A stretch of 7,710 nt of DNA. Source: CBDUBS01 sp965365445. GTDB taxonomy: Bacteria > Bacteroidota > Rhodothermia > Rhodothermales > DASSAV01. The notes under the pieces are model-generated. The model saw only the letters and a program-made list of their open reading frames with translations, did no database searches and was not told the DNA's origin. Positions 1 through 7,710 of the stretch are shown here, in pieces; the stretch's first letter is position 1, and each line of letters opens with the position of its first letter. Made by a program: the position numbers and the translations under genes. The stretch is from the NCBI GenBank assembly GCA_965365445.1, contig CBDUBS010000172.1, positions 1-7,710 on the forward strand. Direction: 5' to 3'.

Positions 1-299
1 CGGCGGGCCTGATCGAGGGTGGGCCGGAGGCCGTATACCGGAACCGGGCTGCGGCGCCCGCCGAGCCAGATGCGCTCGATGAACAGGGGGAAGCCGCTTA
101 CATGGTCGGCGTGTTCGTGCGTAAGGATCATCCCCTTGAGCCGTTCGAGCGGCAGGTCGCACGAGAGCATACGCTGGACGGCATCCCCGCCGCAATCGAT
201 GAGCCAGGTGGAGTCGTCGTCCGAAAAGGCCAGCATGGTGGTCGTCCGATGCGGATCGGTCCATGCGGCCCCCGTACCGAGCAAGTGAACGTAGGGCAT
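1..299 (-). CDS. Metallo-beta-lactamase-fold hydrolase, RNase Z-like (partial, N-terminal part)
   Basis: The reading frame starts at the ATG read from 299 and stays open to the left edge, so only about the first 99 residues are present. The protein opens with MPYVHLLGTGAAW, the first beta strand and glycine turn typical of RNase Z-like enzymes. It continues with LIDCGGDAVQRML and then the metal-binding motif THEHADHVSGFP (HxHxDH) at about residues 60-71. Family members are zinc-dependent hydrolases, often tRNA 3' endonuclease (RNase Z) or related phosphodiesterases. The remaining zinc ligands lie outside the window, so the exact substrate cannot be read here. The ATG is 25 bp downstream of the stop of the prenyl synthase on the same strand, which suggests co-transcription. 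In-frame upstream sequence reaches a TAG at 339-341 with no better start. No clear Shine-Dalgarno is visible. The fold is confident; RNase Z activity is only likely. Confidence 0.85.
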   Translation of the reverse strand, partial: MPYVHLLGTGAAWTDPHRTTTMLAFSDDDSTWLIDCGGDAVQRMLSCDLPLERLKGMILTHEHADHVSGFPLFIERIWLGGRRSPVPVYGLRPTLDQAR

Positions 300-324
300 A
301 CGGTTGGCGTCTGGGGTTCGGATT

Positions 325-1365
325 TCAGTTCCGGCGGGCTACCGTGTAATCGACCAGTCCGATGAGGGCGTCGCGGGCTTCCGTCGGGGGGAATGTACGC
401 AGCATTTCACGGGCTTCGGCGGCCACTTCAGCCATTTTCATTCGGGCGTACTCCAGCCCCCCGGCGGCTTCCACGAACCGGCTCACCTGCCGCACGTCCG
501 CACGGGACTTCTTCTTTTTCCTGACGATGGCGAGGATGGCCCGGCGGTCGGAAGCGTCCGCGTTGCGCAGGGCATAGATGAGCGGGAGCGTCATTTTTTT
601 CTCCTTCAGATCGATCCCGAGCGGCTTGCCGACGTCCTCCTCCCCGTAGTCGAACAGGTCGTCCCGTATCTGGAAGGCCAGGCCGAGTTTTTCGCCGGCG
701 GCCCTCATGCGCAGCACGGCCGTCTCGTCGTCGGTGGCGCTGAGCGCGCCGCTCACGGTGCAGGCTGAAATGAGGGAGGCCGTCTTGTCCGATATGATAC
801 GGAAGTAGGTTTCTTCGTCGATATCCAGCCGCCGCGCCTTTTCGATCTGAAGCAGCTCCCCCTCGCTCATCCGGCGGACCGCGTCCGACAGGGCATGAAG
901 CACCCGGTAATCGTGGTGCTCCAGGGCAAGCAACAGCCCCCGGCTGAGCAGGAAATCGCCGAACAGCACGGCCACTTTGTTCTTCCAGAGCGCATTGATC
1001 GAAAACATACCCCTGCGCCGCTCCGCGTCGTCCACCACGTCGTCGTGGACGAGGGTGGCCGTATGGAGCAGCTCGACGAGCGCCGCCGCCCGGTAGCTGA
1101 CGTCGGTGACGCCGCCGCATGTTTTGGCCGAGAGCAGCACCAGAAGCGGGCGTATGCGCTTGCCTTTCTGCCGGAGCAGGTACCGGGTTATTTTATCGAG
1201 CAACCCGACCGGGGTGCGCATGGCGCCGCGGAAATACGTCCCGAATTGGTCCAGTTCGGCCGCTACGGGATGTTTGATCTCCTTGAGCGACATCGGAGGC
1301 CGGAGGTCCGGCACGGCGACCAGGCTGCCGTCGCCTCCGGGAGGTATGTACACGGTATCGGCCAT
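325..1365 (-). CDS. Long-chain polyprenyl diphosphate synthase (IspB/HepT-like)
   Basis: This is a trans-isoprenyl diphosphate synthase of 346 residues, the usual length. It condenses isopentenyl diphosphate units onto an allylic primer, probably to make the side chain of menaquinone or another quinone. Motifs in order are GKRIRP (68-73), the first Asp-rich motif DDVVD (108-112) followed by RRRG, DKTASL (193-198), and the second Asp-rich motif FQIRDDLFD (231-239) followed by GKPLGIDLKEKK. All magnesium-binding aspartates are present. The fifth residue before the first motif is Ala103. In this family a small residue there favours long products, whereas an aromatic residue gives C15-C20 products. 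The exact chain length cannot be read from sequence. Start: ATG at 1365 has GAAAG just upstream. Met25 (read from 1293), at MSLKEIKHP, is a serious alternative because homologous alignment seems to begin near there. The gene is probably transcribed together with the downstream hydrolase. Confidence 0.93.
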   Translation of the reverse strand: MADTVYIPPGGDGSLVAVPDLRPPMSLKEIKHPVAAELDQFGTYFRGAMRTPVGLLDKITRYLLRQKGKRIRPLLVLLSAKTCGGVTDVSYRAAALVELLHTATLVHDDVVDDAERRRGMFSINALWKNKVAVLFGDFLLSRGLLLALEHHDYRVLHALSDAVRRMSEGELLQIEKARRLDIDEETYFRIISDKTASLISACTVSGALSATDDETAVLRMRAAGEKLGLAFQIRDDLFDYGEEDVGKPLGIDLKEKKMTLPLIYALRNADASDRRAILAIVRKKKKSRADVRQVSRFVEAAGGLEYARMKMAEVAAEAREMLRTFPPTEARDALIGLVDYTVARRN

Positions 1366-1368
1366 TAT

Positions 1369-1388
1369 CTTTCAGAAATAATTGAAAG
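1369..1388 (-). promoter_or_regulatory. Possible leader hairpin covering the ribosome site of the prenyl synthase
   Basis: The arms CTTTCA (1369-1374) and TGAAAG (1383-1388) are perfect inverted repeats separated by an 8-base AT-rich spacer. In the minus-strand transcript the 3' arm contains the GAAAG that looks like the Shine-Dalgarno of the gene starting at 1365. The hairpin would end three bases before the ATG and would hide the ribosome site. The stem is short and AU-rich, so it may be weak or due to chance. If translation starts at Met25 instead, the hairpin would lie in a longer leader. Confidence 0.3.
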
Positions 1389-1460
1389 TTACGGAGTAAA
1401 CGCAGCGTGGCCGGTTTGGTTTTCGCAATGTACTGAATTTCGAGCCTTCAAACGGGCCGG

Positions 1461-2483
1461 TCATCCGAAGCGGTACTGCCCCCGCCGCAGGAGCGCCAGG
1501 AAGAACGGCGCTCCGCACAGGGCCGTAACGACGCCTACGGGAAGCTCCGACCCTTCGATGGCGGTGCGGGCCAGGATATCCGCCCAGAGCAGAAATACGC
1601 CGCCGGCCATGAAGCTGAATGGTACGAGCCTCCGGTGGCTCACGCCGGCGAGCGACCGCACGGCATGGGGCACGATGAGCCCTACGAACCCGATGGCGCC
1701 GGATGCCGCCACCAGCGTACCCGTCACCAGGGCGGCCAATACCACCAGCCCTTTCTTGACCCGTTCCACGGGTACGCCCAGGCTGAAAGCAGGCTCCTCA
1801 CCCAGCAGCAGCGCATCGAGCGCCCTCCAGAAGCCGCTCAGGAGCAGCACGGCCAGGGCGGTTACGACGTACGGGACCGGCAGCATCTCCCAGCGCGTCT
1901 GCGACAGCGAGCCGAGCAGCCAGAACAGCACCGTGCGGACCTTGTCCGCGCTCGGAGAGGCCAGGGTAACGAAAGATGTTACGGCCGCCATCAGCGACGA
2001 CACCGCCACCCCCGCCAGCAACAGGCGGGATACGACCACGGTGTGGCCCTGCCGGGCGACGATAAACACGATGACGATGGCCGCCAGCCCGCCCAGGAAG
2101 GCCGCCAGGGGGAGCGTGAGGCTGGAACCGAGAACGGCGGGCAGGAAGCCGAGGAAAAACAGGGACGCCCCCGCCGAGGCGCCGCCGGAAATACCCAGAA
2201 TGTAGGGCTCGGCGAGCGGGTTGCGCACGAGGGTTTGCATGGCTACGCCCACCACCGACAGCCCCCCGCCCACCACCAGCGCCAGCAGCGCCCGTGGGAG
2301 CCGAAGCCTCCAGACGATGCTGTCCGCCACGGCATCAGCCGGGAGGGCGCCGAGATGTAGGCGGCTCCCGAGCACCCGCATTACGTCCCCGAACGGCACA
2401 GGCTCGCTTCCCCAGGCCAGCGATGCCAGCAGCGAGGCCAGTACCAGCAGAACCAGCATCAGAGCAGCCGTCGCCTGTTTCAT
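1461..2483 (-). CDS. FecCD/BtuC-family ABC transporter permease (corrinoid or iron-chelate uptake)
   Basis: This is an inner-membrane permease of 340 residues, rich in hydrophobic segments and of normal size for the BtuC/FhuB/FecCD family, whose members have about ten transmembrane helices. Family marks are WRLRLPRALLALVVGG (58-73), RNPLAEPYILG (87-97), IGFVGLIVPH (264-273), the WADILART segment (about 300-307) and ELPVGVVTA (313-321), followed by GAPFFLALLRR near the C-terminus. The start is set by ATG 2483, which gives an N-terminal signal-anchor-like helix (residues 7-23) and overlaps the stop of the upstream binding-protein gene as ATGA. The frame stays open 54 codons further upstream, but that extension is arginine- and proline-rich shadow of the neighbouring gene. 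The pair imports a metal chelate, and cobalamin is favoured by the BtuF-like binding protein. No ATPase gene lies directly downstream, where the prenyl synthase follows after 95 bp. Confidence 0.93.
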   Translation of the reverse strand: MKQATAALMLVLLVLASLLASLAWGSEPVPFGDVMRVLGSRLHLGALPADAVADSIVWRLRLPRALLALVVGGGLSVVGVAMQTLVRNPLAEPYILGISGGASAGASLFFLGFLPAVLGSSLTLPLAAFLGGLAAIVIVFIVARQGHTVVVSRLLLAGVAVSSLMAAVTSFVTLASPSADKVRTVLFWLLGSLSQTRWEMLPVPYVVTALAVLLLSGFWRALDALLLGEEPAFSLGVPVERVKKGLVVLAALVTGTLVAASGAIGFVGLIVPHAVRSLAGVSHRRLVPFSFMAGGVFLLWADILARTAIEGSELPVGVVTALCGAPFFLALLRRGQYRFG

Positions 2484-3433
2484 GGGGCGTGCGGGTCGGG
2501 CCGGCCCTCCGGCGCAAACAGTTCCGGATGAAGCAGCCGGGCGATGCGGCGGGCTCCTTCCACGAGGCGCGGGCCGGGCCGCTGGATGAGCGAGGGATCG
2601 ATGCCGTAAACGCGACCGGATTGCAAGGCAGGCAGGATCGACCACGTCGGGTGTTTATCGAGCAGGGTGCGGGCGTCGTAGCCCTCCCCGAACAGGCCTA
2701 TCACCACCTCGGGGGCGGCGGCCAGCACGAATTCGTCGGAAAGCACCGGGCGCTCCGTCCGGAAGGTTTCCGTGATGCTCCGGCCTCCCGCCCGGTCCAC
2801 CAGCTCGTGCGCGTAGCTTTCGGCTCCGAAGGCGAACAGCGCTTCGTCGCTGATGAGCAGCAGCACGCTCGGGCGGTCGGACGCCCCTGCGGTCAGCGTG
2901 TTCAGCTCGTCCAGGCGTCGCCGAAGCGAATCGACCGCTTGCCCGGCCTGCCGCTGCGTTCCGAGCAGCCGGCCGAGCGTGCGTATGTTGGCGAACACAT
3001 CCTCCAGGGACCGGGCCGACAGGAAAAACGTCGGGATGCCCAGCTGGTGCAGTGTTTCGGCGTCGCGGGGGCTGTTGACCTGCTCGGAGGCGATGACGAG
3101 GTCGGGCGCGAGGGCGGCTATTTTCTCGAAATCCACGGGCAGCGTGGCGAACCGGGGCAGCGATTCCACCGGCGGCGGGTAGTCGTCGATCCGGCCGGCG
3201 GCGACCAGCCTGGGGCCCCCGCCTGCGGCATACACGAGGTCGGTAGCGCTCGGGGCGAGGGGCACGATACGGTATATTTCGTTCGGTACGAGTACTTCCC
3301 GCCCCAGATCGTCCTGCACCCCCCGGCCCGGCGGACGGGCCTCCCCTCCGCAGGCGGCCATCCCGAGAGCCGCCCCTACGATGCACGCGGCCCAAACGGG
3401 AGCAAGGTTCGGCCTGGACAGGAGTGGAAGCAT
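2480..3433 (-). CDS. Periplasmic binding lipoprotein of an ABC importer (BtuF/FecB type)
   Basis: This is a 317-residue class III substrate-binding protein (TroA/BtuF-like fold). From the chosen ATG at 3433 there is a lipoprotein signal peptide: an arginine at residue 7, a hydrophobic stretch, and MAAC with Cys28 as the probable lipidated residue. Met at position -3 is less usual than Leu. The mature part has DDLGREV (41-47), RIVPLAPSATDLVYAAGGG (55-73), a DYPPP segment (84-88), then EKIAALAPDLVIAS and a long helix (LGRLLGTQRQAGQ) linking the two lobes. This arrangement and the DYPP segment resemble cobalamin-binding BtuF, but siderophore or heme binders look similar, so the ligand is unproven. 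The frame is open upstream to 3628, with another Met read from 3526. That start would place the lipobox 58 residues in, which is too far for a signal peptide. It overlaps the permease start by 4 bases, implying translational coupling. Confidence 0.88.
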   Translation of the reverse strand: MLPLLSRPNLAPVWAACIVGAALGMAACGGEARPPGRGVQDDLGREVLVPNEIYRIVPLAPSATDLVYAAGGGPRLVAAGRIDDYPPPVESLPRFATLPVDFEKIAALAPDLVIASEQVNSPRDAETLHQLGIPTFFLSARSLEDVFANIRTLGRLLGTQRQAGQAVDSLRRRLDELNTLTAGASDRPSVLLLISDEALFAFGAESYAHELVDRAGGRSITETFRTERPVLSDEFVLAAAPEVVIGLFGEGYDARTLLDKHPTWSILPALQSGRVYGIDPSLIQRPGPRLVEGARRIARLLHPELFAPEGRPDPHAP

Positions 3434-3586
3434 CAGGGCAGGAGGTAATGAGGCAAGCGAGCGCGACGAGCCGCCCGGACGGCGGGCGACGCCCGAAAAT
3501 ACGATCACAAAGAATGCGTTTTGCATGAAACCATTCCTGCCGTATGTTGAGGTCTTTTGTAAGGTACACGCATCCGGTTGTTTTCC
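3434..3586. promoter_or_regulatory. Divergent intergenic region between the binding protein and the lipid kinase
   Basis: These 153 bp separate two divergently transcribed genes, so promoters for both should lie here. I could not identify convincing -10/-35 boxes or a Bacteroidota-type TAnnTTTG box. The half nearer the kinase gene is relatively AT-rich and contains a small inverted repeat (ATGC, five bases, GCAT at 3514-3526) inside a wider GAATG...CATTC pair (3512-3536). There is no recognisable B12 box or cobalamin riboswitch core, although one would suit a BtuF-type gene. Confidence 0.35.
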
Positions 3587-4516
3587 ATGCACTACACCTT
3601 CGTCGTCAACCCGGCGGCCGGGCGACATCGGGCCGGGAGGCGGTACCGAACCCTACTCGCGCTTCTGGAGCGGAACGCCTTCGATTACGAAGTGGTCGCC
3701 ACGGAGCGCCCGGGGCACGCCGTCGAACTGGCCAGGGAAGCGGCCGGGCGGTCGGAGGTGGTGGTGGCCGTGGGCGGCGACGGCACCATCCAGGAGGTGG
3801 CGGCCGGCATCCTGGAAGCCGGGCGAAGGGTCCACCTGGGCGTGTTGCCGCTCGGCTCGGGCAACGATTTCATCAAAATGATCGGAATGCCCCGGTCCAT
3901 GCCGGCCGCCCTGGACGCCCTGAAGCGGGCCGTCCCGACGCCGGTGGATTACGGCATCGTCCGGTGCCGGCAGAACGGCTGGTCGCGAGAGAACATCTTC
4001 GTGAACATCGTCGGCATCGGGTTCGATGCACAGGTGGCGGCGGAAGTGGTATCGCATAAGAGGCTTCCCGGCATTGCCGGCTATCTCGCCGCCGTATTTA
4101 CGACGCTATCCCGGTGGAGGGCCCCGGTCGTCCACATCGAAGCCTGCCCGCACGGCGGGCCGGGGACCCGGTTGTTCGACGGCCCGTTCTTCCTGACGAC
4201 GGCCGGCAACGGCCGTAGCTCCGGCGGCGGCTTTCTGCTGACCCCCGGAGCCGACATCCGCGACGGACAACTCGACCTGTGCGTCATCCGGGGGATCAAA
4301 CCCGGCCGGGTGCTTCAACTGCTTCCGCAGACGCTCTGGGGAGGCCACATCAACGCGCCGGAGGTGCAGGTGTTCAGGGAGCCGGTGGTCCACATCGGGT
4401 CGGACGAGGATCTGCCCGTCCACGCCGACGGGGAAATCATAGCGGCCTCGGCTCGCCTCATCGAAATACAGACCGTGAAGGGCGGCCTGTCGGTGCTGTT
4501 CCCGACCCGGCCCTGA
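3587..4516 (+). CDS. Diacylglycerol kinase-family lipid kinase (DgkB/YegS type)
   Basis: This is a soluble lipid kinase of 309 residues, the normal length. It transfers phosphate from ATP to diacylglycerol or a related lipid at the cytoplasmic face of the membrane. The N-terminal nucleotide-binding domain starts directly with HYTFVVNPAAGR (2-13). It carries the signature GGDGT (63-67) and PLGSGNDF (88-95). The C-terminal beta-sandwich domain has NIVGIGFD (140-147), AGNGRSSGGGF (206-216), then a P-A-DG pattern with DGQLDL (226-231), and a late HADGE, all family marks. The start chosen is ATG 3587. A TTG three codons earlier (3578) is possible but adds only three residues. No good Shine-Dalgarno is seen. 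Members can act on diacylglycerol, sphingosine-like lipids or phosphatidylglycerol, and the sequence alone does not decide which. The gene stands alone: divergent from the importer genes and 119 bp from the next gene. Confidence 0.92.
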   Translation: MHYTFVVNPAAGRHRAGRRYRTLLALLERNAFDYEVVATERPGHAVELAREAAGRSEVVVAVGGDGTIQEVAAGILEAGRRVHLGVLPLGSGNDFIKMIGMPRSMPAALDALKRAVPTPVDYGIVRCRQNGWSRENIFVNIVGIGFDAQVAAEVVSHKRLPGIAGYLAAVFTTLSRWRAPVVHIEACPHGGPGTRLFDGPFFLTTAGNGRSSGGGFLLTPGADIRDGQLDLCVIRGIKPGRVLQLLPQTLWGGHINAPEVQVFREPVVHIGSDEDLPVHADGEIIAASARLIEIQTVKGGLSVLFPTRP

Positions 4517-4546
4517 CCCTGTGCGGCCGCCCGTCTTACACGGTAT

Positions 4547-4570
4547 TTTCGTAATTTGCCCATTACGGAA
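4547..4570 (+). promoter_or_regulatory. Inverted repeat (operator or leader hairpin) before the sigma-54 regulator
   Basis: CGTAAT (4550-4555) and ATTACG (4562-4567) are perfect inverted repeats around TTGCCC. As RNA the stem extends to nine pairs (4547-4555 with 4562-4570) if one U-G pair is allowed. It lies 66 bp before the GTG of the response regulator and 30 bp after the kinase stop. It is not followed by a T-run, so it is a poor intrinsic terminator. The left arm continues into TAATTTG, which is reminiscent of, but one base short of, the Bacteroidota -7 box TAnnTTTG. An operator for autoregulation is one reading. Confidence 0.4.
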
Positions 4571-4635
4571 CGAGTCATCTTGCCGATAAGAGGCCGTGTG
4601 CATCCCTCTCATCGAGCACGACAGGTACAGATTAA

Positions 4636-6024
<1,389 letters not shown>

Positions 6025-6043
6025 CCCCTGACCCTTCTGCTTC

Positions 6044-6835
6044 ATGGATTGGACTCGCGAATGGAATCCGGCCCGCACCCTGCTCGAACGAACGAGCGAT
6101 GCGTACCTGCGCTCGGTCATCGAAACGCACCTCGGGCGGTATGAATCCGTCGGGGATACCCTGCGCGTGTGGCCGGAAGGGGCCGCCCTCGCCCCCCTGA
6201 TCGACCACACCATCCTCAAACCGGAGGCCGCCCCCGCCGACATCGCCCGGATTTGCGGGGAAGCGCTGGAGTACGGTTTTGCCACGGTATGCGTAAACCC
6301 CGTATTCGTTACGCAGGCCGCACGGCTGCTGGAGGGGTCGCCGACGCGCGTGTGCACCGTCGCCGGGTTCCCGCTCGGCGCTTCGGCAGCGTCGGTAAAG
6401 GCGTTCGAGACGGAGCAAGCCGTCCGCGACGGCGCCGCCGAAGTCGATATGGTGCTTGCGGTGGGGCTGCTCAAGGCCGGGCAGTGGCAGCGGGTCCGGG
6501 ATGACATACGCGCCGTAGTGGAGGCGGCGGATGGGGCCGCCGTGAAGGTGATCCTCGAAACGTGCCTGCTGACGCCGGAGGAGAAAGTGATTGCAAGCGT
6601 GCTGTGCGCCCACGCCGAAGCGGCGTTCGTCAAAACGTCCACCGGGTTTTCGGCGGCCGGGGCGGACGCCCTGGACGTCGCCCTGATGCGGCGCACCGTG
6701 GGCCGCGCCGTGGGCGTGAAAGCGGCCGGCGGCATCCGAACGCTTTCCGACGCCGAGCGTATGATCGAGCACGGTGCGAGCCGCATCGGAGCGAGCGCCT
6801 CCCCTTCCATCGTCCAACACCAACGGATGAGCTAG
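6044..6835 (+). CDS. deoC: Deoxyribose-phosphate aldolase
   Basis: This is a cytoplasmic class I aldolase that reversibly splits 2-deoxyribose 5-phosphate into glyceraldehyde 3-phosphate and acetaldehyde in deoxynucleoside breakdown. The TIM-barrel motifs are in order: LIDHTILKPEA (52-62), ATVCVNP (80-86), VAGFPLGA (106-113), AAEVDMVLAVG (131-141), VKVILETCLLT (167-177), AFVKTSTGF (194-202) and VGVKAAGGIRT (223-233). By comparison with the E. coli enzyme, Lys197 should be the Schiff-base lysine, Lys226 the proton-relay lysine and Asp135 the catalytic aspartate, so the enzyme looks active. At 263 residues it carries about 50 residues before the barrel that short bacterial DeoC proteins lack. 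This part includes an amphipathic-looking helix (WNPARTLLERTSDAYLRSVI). ATG 6044 is the first start after the regulator stop. No obvious Shine-Dalgarno is seen. The SPOR-like gene follows with no gap, so the genes are probably co-transcribed. Confidence 0.96.
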   Translation: MDWTREWNPARTLLERTSDAYLRSVIETHLGRYESVGDTLRVWPEGAALAPLIDHTILKPEAAPADIARICGEALEYGFATVCVNPVFVTQAARLLEGSPTRVCTVAGFPLGASAASVKAFETEQAVRDGAAEVDMVLAVGLLKAGQWQRVRDDIRAVVEAADGAAVKVILETCLLTPEEKVIASVLCAHAEAAFVKTSTGFSAAGADALDVALMRRTVGRAVGVKAAGGIRTLSDAERMIEHGASRIGASASPSIVQHQRMS

Positions 6836-7426
6836 ATGCATCGCTTTTCCAGCCGCTTTTCGTCAGGCTTCCTTCCCCGCCGGAGGTTCGTTCGGGCAGG
6901 TTCGGCGGTTCTGCTCGTCGGGCTTCTCCTTCCTGGGTGCGCCCTGGTCGGGCCGGGGCGGGAACGCACCGAGCGAACCCGGCCGGAGCCCGTCGCCGAG
7001 CAGCCGCTCGACATGGCCCGGTACGAGGATTTCGACCCCGCTCCGTATGAGGAAGCCCCTATCGAGCCCTCCGTGGAAGTCAGCCACGACGTGCCGGCCG
7101 AGCTGATGCAGGGCACGGTGCGCGAGTCCGGGATGCGTACGGCCCGGGGGTACCGGATCCAGATTTTCAACACCGCCGATAAGGATGCCGCCGACAACGA
7201 GGTGGCCCGGATCATCGAGTGGTGGCGAGCGGAGCGCACCTCCGGCGGCGGCAGCGATCTGTTTCGCTCGGCGATGCCGCCCGTATACACGGTGTACCGG
7301 CAGCCCTACTACCGTATCCGGCTGGGAAACTTTGCGACCCGCGCCCAGGCGGAGCGCGCCCTCTCGGCGGTGAGCGCCCGCTTTCCCGGCGCCCTCATCG
7401 TGCCCGATACGGTTACGCTCCAGTAA
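6836..7426 (+). CDS. SPOR-like domain lipoprotein (hypothetical envelope protein)
   Basis: This 196-residue protein has an N-terminal lipoprotein signal: basic residues (RRR at 15-17), a hydrophobic core (AVLLVGLLL, 24-32) and lipobox LPGC with Cys35 as the probable lipidated residue. Next comes a low-complexity acidic and proline-rich linker (about 40-95). The C-terminal domain (about 104-192) begins GYRIQIFNT and ends with PYYRIRLGNFATRAQAERAL, the pattern of SPOR domains, which bind denuded glycan strands of septal peptidoglycan in other bacteria. The middle of the domain has an insertion-like Gly/Ser stretch (SGGGS), so it is a diverged copy. Its role is probably envelope-associated, but the ligand is unproven. 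The ATG follows the deoC stop directly, which suggests translational coupling although no functional link with DeoC is known. A GGATGAG a few bases upstream could serve as a weak ribosome site. Confidence 0.82.
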   Translation: MHRFSSRFSSGFLPRRRFVRAGSAVLLVGLLLPGCALVGPGRERTERTRPEPVAEQPLDMARYEDFDPAPYEEAPIEPSVEVSHDVPAELMQGTVRESGMRTARGYRIQIFNTADKDAADNEVARIIEWWRAERTSGGGSDLFRSAMPPVYTVYRQPYYRIRLGNFATRAQAERALSAVSARFPGALIVPDTVTLQ

Positions 7427-7430
7427 TCCG

Positions 7431-7710
7431 TTACCGCAGGATCGACTCCAGCGTGGTGGCGGCGTCGGTCTTTTCGTCCCGGTACTTGACGATCATCGGG
7501 GCGTAGAGCGACAGGCCGTGCTCGCGGCCCCACGCGGAGTCCACCGCTCGCGCTCCCGGCGCCACCACGGCGTTTTCGGGTATTTCGAGCGGTCCATCCC
7601 CGGTTCGGGACAGCAGCCGTTCGTGGACCAGGTCATAGACGCGGGTCGATCCGGTCAGCAGCACCCCCGGAGCCAGCACAGCCCCCCGGCGGACGAGGCA
7701 GCCCTCGTAC
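7431..7710 (-). CDS. dapD: Tetrahydrodipicolinate N-succinyltransferase (partial, C-terminal part)
   Basis: The frame is open from the right edge to a TAA at 7431-7433 and gives the last 92 or so residues. The visible part has EGCLVRRGAMLAPGV, the end of a left-handed beta-helix of hexapeptide repeats, then STRVYDL, and the C-terminal GLSLYAPMIVKYRDEKT. These match the end of DapD (compare STKIYD and YSLYCAVIVKKVD in the E. coli enzyme, from memory). DapD transfers succinyl from succinyl-CoA to tetrahydrodipicolinate in the succinylase route to meso-diaminopimelate and lysine, in the cytoplasm. The catalytic core lies outside the window, so activity cannot be judged. An internal Met read from 7679 is not the real start, since the family sequence continues upstream. 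It is convergent with the SPOR-like gene, with four bases between the stops. Confidence 0.9.
   Translation of the reverse strand, partial: YEGCLVRRGAVLAPGVLLTGSTRVYDLVHERLLSRTGDGPLEIPENAVVAPGARAVDSAWGREHGLSLYAPMIVKYRDEKTDAATTLESILR

Noticed and set aside
895..2205. 436-codon plus-strand open frame
   Set aside because: It is antisense to the prenyl synthase and the permease, which are strongly supported. It runs across their intergenic gap and has a compositionally biased translation.
2294..3448. 384-codon plus-strand open frame
   Set aside because: It is antisense to the binding protein and permease genes and shows no family motifs.
3471..3495. GC-rich short hairpins (CCGCC/GGCGG and CGGGC/GCCCG)
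   Set aside because: The stems are short and mutually exclusive, and are expected at this base composition. There is no T-run or conservation evidence.
3448..3528. Small plus-strand frame after a GGAGG (26 residues)
   Set aside because: The GGAGG is only two bases from the ATG, the peptide is Arg-rich with no features, and it is short enough to arise by chance.
3434..3586. Cobalamin riboswitch before the BtuF-like gene
   Set aside because: I looked for a B12 box and the conserved core segments and found none. The region is also short for this riboswitch.
4523..4530. Eight-base GC palindrome GCGGCCGC just after the kinase stop
   Set aside because: Such palindromes are common by chance in GC-rich DNA, and no neighbouring structure supports a role.
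4547..4570. Intrinsic terminator of the lipid kinase gene
   Set aside because: The stem is AT-rich and is not followed by a run of T, so I list it as a possible operator or leader structure instead.

Overview
The window looks like ordinary chromosomal DNA of a GC-rich, Gram-negative-type bacterium. It is gene-dense (genes separated by 0-150 bp), with no mobile elements, RNA genes, CRISPR arrays or phage genes that I can see. Most genes lack a clear Shine-Dalgarno sequence. There are two predicted lipoproteins, one of them with a SPOR-like domain, a long-chain prenyl synthase, a sigma-54 activator and succinylase-type lysine/DAP synthesis. This mix suggests a GC-rich member of the Bacteroidota/Rhodothermota (Rhodothermales-like). 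That is an inference from gene content and style, not a proven placement.

Left part (1-3433, all minus strand). Read in transcription order from the right: a lipoprotein periplasmic binding protein of the BtuF/FecB type and its FecCD/BtuC-type permease, coupled by an ATGA overlap; a 95-bp gap; a long-chain polyprenyl diphosphate synthase; and, 25 bp later, an RNase Z-like metallo-beta-lactamase-fold hydrolase that runs off the left edge. The importer ATPase is not next to the permease.

Middle (3434-3586): a divergent intergenic region that must hold the start signals for both directions.

Right part (3587-7426, plus strand): a diacylglycerol/lipid kinase; a 119-bp gap containing an inverted repeat; an NtrC-type sigma-54 response regulator with a GTG start and a GAFTDA loop in place of GAFTGA; deoxyribose-phosphate aldolase 19 bp later; and a SPOR-like lipoprotein whose ATG directly follows the deoC stop. 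The last three are spaced like one transcription unit.

Right edge (7431-7710, minus strand): the C-terminal part of dapD, convergent with the SPOR-like gene and only 4 bp away.

The genes do not form one pathway. They cover corrinoid or iron-chelate uptake, isoprenoid quinone side chains, lipid phosphorylation, sigma-54 control, deoxynucleoside catabolism, the envelope and lysine/peptidoglycan precursors. I found no convincing new system. The points worth a second look are small: the substituted sigma-54 contact loop, the inverted repeat in front of that regulator, a possible hairpin over the prenyl synthase ribosome site, and the importer without a neighbouring ATPase.
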